Below are positions 1 to 5,361 of a stretch of 7,394 bases of DNA, piece after piece. The number at the start of each line of letters is the position of its first letter. The first letter of the stretch is position 1. The notes below the pieces were generated by a model. It was not told the origin of the DNA, made no database searches, and worked only from the letters and a program-made list of their open reading frames with translations. The DNA is from an uncultured Candidatus Melainabacteria bacterium (GTDB lineage: Bacteria; Cyanobacteriota; Vampirovibrionia; Gastranaerophilales; Gastranaerophilaceae): NCBI GenBank assembly GCA_934717895.1, contig CAKUZO010000077.1, forward strand, positions 1 to 7,394. Direction: 5' to 3'. A program made the translations under genes and the position numbers.

Positions 1-2
1 CT

Positions 3-359
3 TTTGTATTGGCTCAAGGAGAACTGGAGAGTAAATTTGGTACAACAGGATTGGCTTATAGGACAAACAGCATCTGGAATGTAGGTGCTTATGACAATTA
101 TAGTCTTGAAGATATTAAATTCAAATACAAAAATCCAAATGATTCTGTTGAACCATATCTATATTTATTGAACTCCAATTATCTTAATGGCAAAACAATA
201 GAAGATTTATTTGATTCCTTTACAGATATAAATGGAAATAGGTATGCTACTGATAAATATTATGAAAGTAAATTAAAAACTATACACACCCATATACTTA
301 CTAATCATAATATTGATTCACTACAGGCAAGACTTAACTACTATAAAGTAAGATTATAA
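3..359 (+). CDS. Probable peptidoglycan hydrolase, GH73-like glucosaminidase fold (C-terminal part, truncated by window start)
   Basis: The frame is open from the first base of the window, so the gene starts upstream; the TTG at position 9 is unlikely to be the true start. The visible 118 residues begin with FVLAQGELESKFGTTGLAYR followed by TNSIWNVGAYDN. This resembles the AQ-x-x-x-ES-x-(F/W)-G-(T/S) ... N-(L/I)-(F/W)-N-(I/V)-G core of GH73 and lysozyme-like cell-wall hydrolases; the catalytic glutamate would be one of those in GELES. Such an enzyme would cut the glycan strands of host peptidoglycan, as an endolysin or as a virion-associated lysin. The stop codon overlaps the next start (TAATG), so the two genes are probably translationally coupled. 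The family call rests on motif recognition only; another transglycosylase-like family is possible. Confidence 0.6.
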   Translation, partial: FVLAQGELESKFGTTGLAYRTNSIWNVGAYDNYSLEDIKFKYKNPNDSVEPYLYLLNSNYLNGKTIEDLFDSFTDINGNRYATDKYYESKLKTIHTHILTNHNIDSLQARLNYYKVRL

Positions 360-769
360 TGGACTATGGACAATTTATATTCAGTGTGTTGCTATGGATG
401 GGATTTGGTATAGTTTGTAAGATATGCCTCCCACCTTTTGAGAAAAAAACAGACAGACTACTGAAAATCACAAGTTGGGTCCTCACTGTAGCCACACTTA
501 GTCTATGTATACTTATTTCTTACGCAAGTATAGAAACAAGCATGAACAAGGCTGTTATAGATTATGACAGAGGCAAATATAAAGTAGAACTTAAAGTCAG
601 GGTAGACACTGTTAGAACTATCAAGAAATGTCCAGAGTTATACAAACGTACTGTCCCATATGTGGCAGAACCACAGCCCATGAGATTTACACCACCAATG
701 ACTTGGGAGAAAGAGCAGGAATCACAAGATTCCTCAATGCCTTCTTCACAATTGGACTCTCTGAAATAG
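359..769 (+). CDS. Two-helix membrane protein, possible lysis accessory (holin- or spanin-like)
   Basis: The 136-residue product has two hydrophobic segments, at about residues 5-24 and 36-57, joined by a short positively charged loop (FEKKTDR). By the positive-inside rule both ends would face the periplasm. After the second helix comes a charged stretch (DYDRGKYKVELKVRVDTVR) and then a proline- and serine-rich tail. No lipobox is visible. The start overlaps the stop of the upstream hydrolase gene by one base (TAATG), which suggests coupled translation and fits a lysis cassette. The last 142 bases also encode the start of a zinc-ribbon protein in another frame, so part of the tail may be shaped by that second frame. 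The lysis role is inferred from membrane topology and neighbourhood, not from a recognised family. Confidence 0.6.
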   Translation: MDYGQFIFSVLLWMGFGIVCKICLPPFEKKTDRLLKITSWVLTVATLSLCILISYASIETSMNKAVIDYDRGKYKVELKVRVDTVRTIKKCPELYKRTVPYVAEPQPMRFTPPMTWEKEQESQDSSMPSSQLDSLK

Positions 770-855
770 ATAGACAGAGGGTATGTGAATGTTTGAGCTG
801 TGGTAAGAAAAGACCTATTGGTGGGAACAATGGGAATTTAAGGTTTGGTATGTAA
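628..855 (+). CDS. Small zinc-ribbon protein overlapping the upstream gene out of frame
   Basis: This 75-residue product has two cysteine knuckles, C9-P-I-C12-G and C55-L-S-C58-G, about 40 residues apart, the usual layout of a zinc ribbon. The region between is short and mixed (NAFFTIGLSEID). The gene overlaps the preceding membrane protein gene by 142 bases in a different frame. The paired CPxCG/CxxCGK motifs make chance unlikely, and about a third of the gene lies beyond the overlap. There is no clear Shine-Dalgarno sequence before the ATG, which is common in Bacteroidales genes. A nucleic-acid-binding or structural role is typical of small zinc ribbons, but no specific function can be assigned. 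Confidence 0.6.
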   Translation: MSRVIQTYCPICGRTTAHEIYTTNDLGERAGITRFLNAFFTIGLSEIDRQRVCECLSCGKKRPIGGNNGNLRFGM

Positions 856-860
856 AATTA

Positions 861-892
861 TTTGGTAATACCAATTATTTTATTTACCTTTG
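861..892 (+). promoter_or_regulatory. Bacteroides-type promoter for the TROVE operon
   Basis: TTTG at 861-864 (the -33 element) is followed after 20 bases by TACCTTTG at 885-892. This matches the Bacteroides primary sigma-factor consensus TTTG-N19-21-TAnnTTTG. The gap between the zinc-ribbon stop and the TROVE start is otherwise AT-rich and empty. Transcription should begin near 899, leaving a leader of roughly 20 bases before the ATG at 919. The match is by eye, but sequence, spacing and position all agree. Confidence 0.7.
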
Positions 893-918
893 TCAAACAA
901 TTAAAACATTAGTTTACT

Positions 919-2328
919 ATGTCTAAATTGAATCCAAACATCAAGTCAACATCTAAATTTACAGATGAAAGACTTGCTGGAGGTAGTGGTGCTCTTGCTG
1001 CTAAGCAGTCAAACATTGCTCTTCTTAAAAGACTCACCTTGGCTAATCTTCTTTGGGAAGATGTTGCCTATTGTGATGGCAAGAAGATTGCTGAAGAGAT
1101 TGAAAGGCTCATACCTCTATGTAGTGCAGAAGATGTATATACTGTTGCTTTGGCAGCAAGAACTCTACAGAAACTCAGGCACACACCTTTGTTTCTGGCA
1201 TCTGGAATGTGCAAGTACCCTGAACATAGGCTATTTGTAAGAGACTTGCTACCAAAGATTATAACAAGGGCAGATATGCTGACTGACTTCCTTTCTATAT
1301 ATTGGAAAGGAGGAAAGAAGTCACTGGCTAATCAGGCAAAGAAAGGACTTGCAGCAGCATTTCATAATTTCAATGCCTATAAGTTTGCAAAGTATGACAG
1401 AGATGCTGCAATAAAACTCAGAGATGTAATGTTTCTTGTTCATCCAAGACCTCAGGATGAAAAGGAAGCAGAACTCTTCAAGATGATTGCTTCAAGGACT
1501 CTTCCTGTACCTGAAACTTGGGAGACCATGCTTTCAGCAGGAAAAGACAAGAAAGAAACATGGACCAAACTCATCAGTGAGAATAAGATTGGAGGTCTTG
1601 CATTCCTTAGAAACCTGAGAAACATGAGGGATGCAGATGTAGACAAGAAAGTAATAAAATATGGCTTTGAAAACCTTAAGGCTTCAATGCTATTGCCTAT
1701 GAATTTCTTGCAGGCAGCCAGAATGAATCCTGAGTTTGAGAGGGATATAGAAGATGCTATGATAGCTTCATGGTCTAATCTTCCTAAAGTCCCTGGTAGG
1801 ACTCTGTTCATACTTGATGCTTCTGGTTCTATGAAGTATGCTAGAATCTCAAAAAAGTCTGAACTCACAAGGTTTGATGCTGCAAAGGCTATGGCTATGC
1901 TTGCTGCAAACCAGTGTGAAGATTTCGAGTTGGTAGTAACTGCTGGTAATGACTATACCAAAGAGCATAAATCAGAAGTAATCAAATATCCTTCAAAGGG
2001 ATTCAACCTTCTCAAGCAGATAGATGAAGCAAATAGTAGGGTTGGAGGTGGAGGAATCTTCACAAGACAATGTCTTGAGTGGTCAAGAGAACAGTTTACT
2101 GGAGAGTTTGATAGAATAATTGTATTCTCAGACTCACAGGACTGTGATTATCCTGATAAGAGAGTTCCAAAGCCCTTTGGAAAACACAACTACATCTGTG
2201 ATGTATCATCTGAAAGGCATGGTGTGAATTATAGGGGTGTTTGGGATGCTGAAATAAGTGGCTTTTCAGAGCATTTCCTGACATTCATAGCAGCATATGA
2301 AGGTATTGAAAATACTTTTGATGAATGA
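919..2328 (+). CDS. TROVE domain / Ro60 (Rsr)-like RNA-binding protein with vWA domain
   Basis: The 469-residue protein has the two-part layout of Ro60 and bacterial Rsr. An N-terminal alpha-helical TROVE region covers about residues 20-290. Family signatures are KLRHTPLFLA, TRADMLTDFLSIYW, AKYDRDAAIKLRDVMFLVHP, and TWETMLSAGKDKKETW with GGLAFLRNLRNM. A C-terminal von Willebrand A domain follows, with a complete MIDAS metal site: D300-A-S302-G-S304, T382 and D405 (in FSDSQD). The family forms a ring that holds Y RNAs on its outer surface and the ends of misfolded or degrading RNAs in its cavity; bacterial Rsr works in RNA maturation, decay and stress survival. The gene opens an operon behind a Bacteroides-type promoter, and its stop overlaps the next start (ATGA). 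Structured RNAs and interrupted tRNA genes lie about 2 kb downstream and are candidate ligands. The family assignment is firm; the role in the phage is inferred. Confidence 0.93.
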   Translation: MSKLNPNIKSTSKFTDERLAGGSGALAAKQSNIALLKRLTLANLLWEDVAYCDGKKIAEEIERLIPLCSAEDVYTVALAARTLQKLRHTPLFLASGMCKYPEHRLFVRDLLPKIITRADMLTDFLSIYWKGGKKSLANQAKKGLAAAFHNFNAYKFAKYDRDAAIKLRDVMFLVHPRPQDEKEAELFKMIASRTLPVPETWETMLSAGKDKKETWTKLISENKIGGLAFLRNLRNMRDADVDKKVIKYGFENLKASMLLPMNFLQAARMNPEFERDIEDAMIASWSNLPKVPGRTLFILDASGSMKYARISKKSELTRFDAAKAMAMLAANQCEDFELVVTAGNDYTKEHKSEVIKYPSKGFNLLKQIDEANSRVGGGGIFTRQCLEWSREQFTGEFDRIIVFSDSQDCDYPDKRVPKPFGKHNYICDVSSERHGVNYRGVWDAEISGFSEHFLTFIAAYEGIENTFDE

Positions 2329-2570
2329 GACAGATAGTAGGAAACATTCAGGGATATGATGTAATTTATGTCCCTGAGAAAAGAATCCTATTCTGTAAAA
2401 ACACTGCTGTTCCTTATGACCTTCTTAAGGAGGCTGTCTATGGTGACATGGACAGATATAACATACCTCAGAAGAATCTGGTCATAAGGAAAAGTGGTGA
2501 AATTATAGAGTTTGGATGCTTGACAACAACTATAGAAAATGCCAAGAACATATTGACAAGTATTTATTAA
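2325..2570 (+). CDS. 81-residue protein of unknown function between TROVE and AAA+ genes
   Basis: I do not recognise the family. The start overlaps the TROVE stop as ATGA, so translation is probably coupled, which supports a real gene working with its neighbours. The protein is soluble-looking, with alternating beta-type and helical stretches: a beta-rich start (GYDVIYVPEKRILFCKN), an amphipathic middle, then LVIRKSGEIIEFGCLTTTIE and a short helix at the end. It has no membrane segment or signal peptide. It ends ten bases before the ATPase gene. Position suggests a small adaptor or partner of the TROVE protein or the ATPase, but nothing in the sequence proves this. Confidence 0.65.
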   Translation: MRQIVGNIQGYDVIYVPEKRILFCKNTAVPYDLLKEAVYGDMDRYNIPQKNLVIRKSGEIIEFGCLTTTIENAKNILTSIY

Positions 2571-2579
2571 AAAAAAACA

Positions 2580-3968
2580 ATGGAACAAACAATTATCCAG
2601 AGCACAAAGAATGTGCTCAAGAAGAAAGTAAATTTCTTTGAACAGCAGCAGAAAGAGCGTATCATTACAGCCTGTAAGTCAAACATGAAGTATGCAGAAG
2701 TTCTTGCATTCATCAAGAATGAGATAGAAATGTCTGAACAGGATGTATCTCTCAATTACAACATCAAATGTTGGAAGACTGACGGTGCATTCCAGTTTAA
2801 CAAGGCTGTTGAAGAGATATTTGGCTCAGTAAGGGCTGAGAAAGATGCAGGTCCTTCAGGCTCTGGTAATATCAATACTTTTGATGTTATCCTTGCTGAT
2901 GGCTCACGAACAAAAGTACCTTTTGGTAGGATTTCATTGCCTGAACTTGGTGGTGATTCCTATATAGAGTTGAACTACTCTAATAGTACTTCAGAACTGG
3001 TTATAACAGGAGTATGCAAATCCAAGTATCAGTCCATGATTGATGATATTGTGGACAGGACAAGGGAACTCCTTGCTACAAACTCCATCTACAAGAATCA
3101 GGCTCTTGAGATAACTGAGAAAGGCAAAGAACCTAAGAGACTCAATCTTAGCCATATAGATGGTCAGTTGATGGTCTTGTCAAAGCAGACAGAGTTTGAC
3201 CTTCAGCCTTTGAGGTCAAGAATCCTGTATCCTGAGAAATGTCTCAAGGCAGGCATTCCTCTTAAGTATGGATGTCTGTTTGAAGGGAAGTATGGTACTG
3301 GAAAGACCCTTCTTGCATTCAAACTTGCAAGAGAGGCTACCAAGAACAATTGGACTTTTGTATATCTTAAGGACCCTTCTCTTCTTGCAGAGACCTTGAG
3401 GATGGTGAAAATCATAGACAGGTCATGCAATGGAGTGATAGTCTTTGTAGAGGACATTGACCAGGTTACAAGAGGAGAAAGAGATGCATCTCTTCAGGAT
3501 ATTCTGAACACTCTTGATGGTGGTGATACCAAAGATATGAATGTCATTACTTTGTTCACTACCAACCACATAGAACTTATTGAACCTACATTCCTCAGAG
3601 GAAAGAGAATTGGTTCAGTAATTACTATGGACTGCCTTGATAAGGAGACAGCATTGAGATTCATCAAAGAGTCCTTCAAAGATGGATATAAGGTTGGTGA
3701 ACTTAAAGAATCCCTCGACCTTATAGAGAAGATGGAGATAGCACCTGCATTCATGGCAGAGATAGTTGAATCTATCAAGAGTAAACTTATCTTTGCAGAG
3801 AACAATCTTGTAACTGATGAGATTCTCAAGAATGCTGTCAAGGCTTATGACAGACAGGTAAACCTCTCAAGAAAGAAGGATATGAGCATGACTCCTGAGA
3901 AGGAGTTCTATCAGAGCATGCAGACTATAATGGCTGAAGGAATCAAGCAGATTCTTAGAGGCAAATAG
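2580..3968 (+). CDS. AAA+ ATPase (classic AAA/Bcs1-like motor core) with unique N-terminal domain
   Basis: The 462-residue protein carries an AAA core at about residues 200-390. Walker A is G236-K-Y-G-T-G-K242-T243. Walker B is VIVFVE291-D292-I-D294, an E-D-I-D form like Bcs1-type AAA proteins. Sensor 1 is N329 in FTTNH, and R340 and R343 in LRGKRIG are candidate arginine fingers. The first 200 residues match no family I know and probably bind the substrate; the tail from about 390 is helical. Such ATPases assemble as hexamers and remodel or unfold protein or nucleoprotein substrates. The start follows a run of A residues (TTAAAAAAAAACAATG), typical of Bacteroidales leaders. Pairing an AAA+ motor with a vWA protein recalls MoxR-vWA systems, but here the vWA partner is a Ro-like protein. 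The ATPase call is firm; the target is unknown. Confidence 0.88.
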   Translation: MEQTIIQSTKNVLKKKVNFFEQQQKERIITACKSNMKYAEVLAFIKNEIEMSEQDVSLNYNIKCWKTDGAFQFNKAVEEIFGSVRAEKDAGPSGSGNINTFDVILADGSRTKVPFGRISLPELGGDSYIELNYSNSTSELVITGVCKSKYQSMIDDIVDRTRELLATNSIYKNQALEITEKGKEPKRLNLSHIDGQLMVLSKQTEFDLQPLRSRILYPEKCLKAGIPLKYGCLFEGKYGTGKTLLAFKLAREATKNNWTFVYLKDPSLLAETLRMVKIIDRSCNGVIVFVEDIDQVTRGERDASLQDILNTLDGGDTKDMNVITLFTTNHIELIEPTFLRGKRIGSVITMDCLDKETALRFIKESFKDGYKVGELKESLDLIEKMEIAPAFMAEIVESIKSKLIFAENNLVTDEILKNAVKAYDRQVNLSRKKDMSMTPEKEFYQSMQTIMAEGIKQILRGK

Positions 3969-3979
3969 GAGGGCATATT

Positions 3980-4252
3980 ATGGAAATAGAGGTCAATCCG
4001 AAAGCATCTGAGTGGATATTGAAGCAGCCTTGGTTACCTCAGTTTATAAATAACTGTATAGTAGCAATGAACTCCCCAGAGCAGATACTATACTATCTTC
4101 TTGGTAAAGAGTCACCTAGCACTGTTAATGGGGCTTTCTTTTGGGCGGAGACCCCTGAAGGTAGAGATTTCTGGAGCAAGATTGATGATGAGATGTTCGA
4201 GGCTTATGAAAAAGGAAACTGGGAGGACTTTGAGACCACTATAGAGATATAG
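3980..4252 (+). CDS. 90-residue phage protein of unknown function
   Basis: No specific family is recognised. The protein is acidic, and its C-terminal half contains an aromatic stretch (GAFFWAETPEGRDFWSKIDDEMF) with the F-W-x-x-T-P-E-G-x-x-F-W pattern I associate with small proteins of Bacteroides phages. A strong ribosome binding site, AGGAGGG at 3967-3973, lies seven bases before the ATG and overlaps the TAG stop of the ATPase gene, so this is the last gene of the TROVE operon. A ten-pair hairpin follows three bases after its stop. Its size and acidity would suit a regulator or inhibitor of a partner protein, but that is speculation. Confidence 0.7.
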   Translation: MEIEVNPKASEWILKQPWLPQFINNCIVAMNSPEQILYYLLGKESPSTVNGAFFWAETPEGRDFWSKIDDEMFEAYEKGNWEDFETTIEI

Positions 4253-4255
4253 TGA

Positions 4256-4280
4256 AAAGAGGCAGCAAGTCTGCCTCTTT
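4256..4280 (+). terminator. Hairpin at end of TROVE operon, weak terminator or tRNA-processing boundary
   Basis: AAAGAGGCAG (4256-4265) and CTGCCTCTTT (4271-4280) form a perfect ten-pair stem around the five-base loop CAAGT. The 3' arm ends in only three T residues and the next bases are AATA, so termination may be partial. tRNA-Ile begins three bases later, so read-through from the operon into the tRNA cluster is plausible. Confidence 0.6.
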
Positions 4281-4283
4281 AAT

Positions 4284-4357
4284 AGGGAGTTAGCTTAATT
4301 GGTGAAAGCAGGAGTCTTATACACTCAAGACTAAGGGTTCAAGTCCCTTACTCCCTA
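4284..4357 (+). tRNA. tRNA-Ile (anticodon UAU)
   Basis: A full cloverleaf is visible. The acceptor AGGGAGT/ACTCCCT has seven pairs; the D arm is GCTT/AAGC around AATTGGTGA; the anticodon stem GAGT/ACTC carries the loop CTTATAC; the T arm is AAGGG-TTCAAGT-CCCTT. The discriminator is A4357 and CCA is not encoded. The top anticodon-stem pair is a G-A mismatch. The anticodon UAU would read the isoleucine codon AUA, which is rare in many hosts but frequent in AT-rich phage genes. Confidence 0.85.
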
Positions 4358-4366
4358 CATTAAAAT

Positions 4367-4452
4367 GCCAGAATGGTGGAATTGGTAGACACGAGGGACT
4401 TAAAATCCCTTGGGCAGCAATGCCTGTGTGAGTTCAAGTCTCATTTCTGGTA
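4367..4452 (+). tRNA. tRNA-Leu (anticodon UAA)
   Basis: This class II tRNA has the acceptor GCCAGAA/TTCTGGT (with G1-U72), the typical leucine D region TGGTGGAATTGGTAGACACG, the anticodon stem-loop GAGGGA-CTTAAAA-TCCCTT, and a long variable arm (GGGCAGCAATGCCTGT). The T arm is GTGAG-TTCAAGT-CTCAT. The discriminator is A4452 and CCA is not encoded. It lies nine bases after tRNA-Ile, so the two are probably cut from one transcript. Confidence 0.93.
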
Positions 4453-4459
4453 CTAAATA

Positions 4460-4557
4460 AAGATATTATATAGTGACAGACAGAGTTACTTCATCAAATT
4501 TGCAATTTTTGACTCTCATATAACAACACCTCCGTCTAAATTTTCTTATGATATCTT
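4460..4557 (+). ncRNA. Free-standing structured RNA element 1 carrying the AGAGTTACTTC motif
   Basis: The ends pair as AAGATAT (4460-4466) with ATATCTT (4551-4557). Further in, TTATAT (4466-4471) can pair with ATATAA (4518-4523), and AGAGTT (4482-4487) pairs with GACTCT (4511-4516, one G-U). The strand leading into the motif reads TATATAGTGACAGACAGAG and then TTACTTC, like the 3' ends of the two tRNA inserts in this window. No canonical T arm or anticodon arm could be found, so this is not an ordinary tRNA. It may be a Y-RNA-like ligand of the TROVE protein or a decayed insert-bearing tRNA. The structure is drawn by eye. Confidence 0.45.
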
Positions 4558-4561
4558 ATAT

Positions 4562-4644
4562 AAGGCACTATTGTTGATATTTAGAGTTACTTCAACTGTC
4601 TCTTAGTTTTCAATAGAACTCTAAAGATTGTTACATAGTGCCTT
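4562..4644 (+). ncRNA. Free-standing structured RNA element 2 carrying the AGAGTTACTTC motif
   Basis: A perfect nine-pair outer helix, AAGGCACTA (4562-4570) with TAGTGCCTT (4636-4644), encloses an internal loop (TTGTTGATAT against AGATTGTTACA) and then a perfect eight-pair helix, TTAGAGTT (4581-4588) with AACTCTAA (4617-4624). ACTTC follows the inner 5' strand. Both strands of the inner part resemble the tRNA-Thr insert: TTGTTGATATTTAGAGTT against TTGTGGTGATATTTACAGTT, and AGAACTCTAAAGATTGTT against AGAACTGTGAAGAATGTT. Their order is swapped, as in a circular permutation. GTTGA (4573-4577) with TCAAC (4592-4596) could form an alternative pseudoknot. It sits 11 bases before tRNA-Thr. The paired ends and conserved internal motif suit a protein-bound RNA such as a Y-type RNA, which is an inference. 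Confidence 0.55.
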
Positions 4645-4655
4645 TCAATCTAAAC

Positions 4656-4780
4656 TTCCCTGTAGCTCAGTTGGTAGAGTATGTACAGAACTGTGAAGAA
4701 TGTTCCCTAATTGTGGTGATATTTACAGTTACTTCAGATTTGTAATCTCAGGGTCCTTGGTTCGAGTCCAAGCAGGGAAG
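4656..4780 (+). tRNA. tRNA-Thr (anticodon UGU), interrupted by a 52-base insert in the anticodon stem
   Basis: The acceptor TTCCCTG (4656-4662) pairs with CAGGGAA (4773-4779), followed by discriminator G4780. The D arm is GCTC-AGTTGGTA-GAGT and the T arm is CTTGG-TTCGAGT-CCAAG. The anticodon arm is split: T27-G28 at 4682-4683 and A29-G30-A31 at 4736-4738 lie on either side of 52 extra bases. Joined, TGAGA pairs perfectly with TCTCA around the loop TTTGTAA, giving a normal 73-base tRNA. Without removal, position 28 would be a C-C mismatch and the gene would be unusable as a tRNA. C4655 could also pair with G4780. A run of six T residues follows immediately and may terminate transcription. The identity is firm if the insert is removed. 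Confidence 0.8.
4684..4735 (+). other. Intron-like insert in tRNA-Thr (52 bases)
   Basis: The insert begins TACAG, continues with AACTGT (4689-4694), and ends with ACAGTT (4725-4730) and ACTTC (4731-4735). AACTGT and ACAGTT pair perfectly, so the insert folds as a hairpin with five unpaired bases at each boundary. The exon boundary after G28 is unambiguous, because shifting it breaks the anticodon stem. The insert is far too short for a group I or group II intron. Its last 25 or so bases resemble those of the tRNA-Met insert and of the two free-standing elements. How it would be removed is unknown. Confidence 0.7.
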
Positions 4781-4845
4781 TTTTTTAATAGAAACTTTAA
4801 TACTATTATATATAATAACAGTAATCATTTAAAAATTAATGAATT

Positions 4846-5058
4846 ATGAGTTCAGTTATAATGAAACCAGGCCCAAGTAAAGCTGAAATAGCTAAGAGAC
4901 AAGAGCGAGATTTTAATCTTTGGAAATGTGGTTTTGAAGCAGGAGAAAAGTTGATGATAGAAAAAGCTCTTGAATGGTTTAAGGAACACAAGGAAGAGAT
5001 AGTAACATCTTCATTTAATGAGTTTGAAATTAAATTCAGAAAAGCAATGGAGGAATAA
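4846..5058 (+). CDS. 70-residue phage protein of unknown function
   Basis: No functional family is recognised. The protein is mostly helical and charged, with a central FEAGEKLMIEKALEWFKEHKEE stretch of a kind common in small Bacteroides-phage proteins. It opens a run of six closely spaced small genes after the tRNA-Thr gene. The region upstream is very AT-rich, and I see no clear promoter or ribosome binding site there. The ATG at 4846 is the first in frame. The final codons (GAG GAA TAA) contain the ribosome binding site of the next gene. The product is cytosolic, with no membrane segment. Confidence 0.7.
   Translation: MSSVIMKPGPSKAEIAKRQERDFNLWKCGFEAGEKLMIEKALEWFKEHKEEIVTSSFNEFEIKFRKAMEE
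5049..5055 (+). promoter_or_regulatory. Ribosome binding site inside the preceding stop region
   Basis: GGAGGAA lies in the last codons (E-E-stop) of the preceding gene, six bases before the ATG at 5062. The same arrangement recurs at 5742-5748 and 6120-6126. Confidence 0.7.
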
Positions 5059-5061
5059 ACT

Positions 5062-5352
5062 ATGACTAACAAGGAAATTATAAAATTCTTGAAAGAAAGC
5101 CCATTAGACAGGTACGTTATTCTCATGACTCTGTTAGAAGATGATACAATTTCAATTGCAGAACTTGTCAAACACAAAGAGGATTCTCTCAAGAAAACAG
5201 CAAGAGAAAAGACAGAAGAGTTAGCAAATGCTTGTGCTCTTATCATAAGATATAAGGACAAAATAAATACTAACACTCTTAAAGCTGATGCACAGGAGTT
5301 CTTGGATAATTGCAGTTACACGGGAATTGCAGGATATGGCAAACATAAATAA
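5062..5352 (+). CDS. 96-residue phage protein of unknown function
   Basis: The family is not recognised. The protein is soluble and mainly helical: an amphipathic start (NKEIIKFLKESPLDRYVILMTLLEDD), a lysine- and glutamate-rich middle that could form a short coiled coil (LVKHKEDSLKKTAREKTEELANA), and a short C-terminal part ending in a glycine-rich GIAGYGKHK tail. It starts three bases after the previous stop behind a good ribosome binding site, so the two are very likely translated together. Two cysteines are present but no metal-binding pattern. Confidence 0.72.
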   Translation: MTNKEIIKFLKESPLDRYVILMTLLEDDTISIAELVKHKEDSLKKTAREKTEELANACALIIRYKDKINTNTLKADAQEFLDNCSYTGIAGYGKHK

Positions 5353-5361
5353 TAAGAAGAT

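Noticed and set aside
1452..1868. Minus-strand reading frames opposite the TROVE and ATPase genes
   Set aside because: They lie wholly within well-supported + strand genes, have no family features, and every supported gene here is on the + strand.
3786..3793. TATCTTTG inside the ATPase gene as a Bacteroides -7 element
   Set aside because: It lies within a coding region, has no correctly spaced TTTG upstream that I could support, and has no gene start behind it.
4482..4492. AGAGTTACTTC as a repeated promoter or protein operator
   Set aside because: Two copies lie inside tRNA genes with exact pairing to nearby sequence, and the helix changes are compensated, which favours RNA structure over a DNA site.
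4460..4644. The two free-standing elements as ordinary tRNA genes or as interrupted tRNAs
   Set aside because: Both have acceptor-like end helices, and element 2 has a possible GTTG/CAAC arm, but neither has a TTCRANY T-loop with a stem or a clear anticodon arm, even when the motif is removed.
4684..4735. tRNA inserts as group I or group II introns
   Set aside because: At 52 and 58 bases they lack the conserved core, do not end in G as group I introns do, and do not start with GTGYG as group II introns do.
4684..4735. Known small self-cleaving ribozyme (hammerhead, twister, HDV-like) in the inserts
   Set aside because: No CTGATGA/GAAA hammerhead core or other recognisable catalytic core was found. 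Phage tRNA-linked HDV-like ribozymes exist, but their double-pseudoknot pattern is not visible here. A structure search could still change this.
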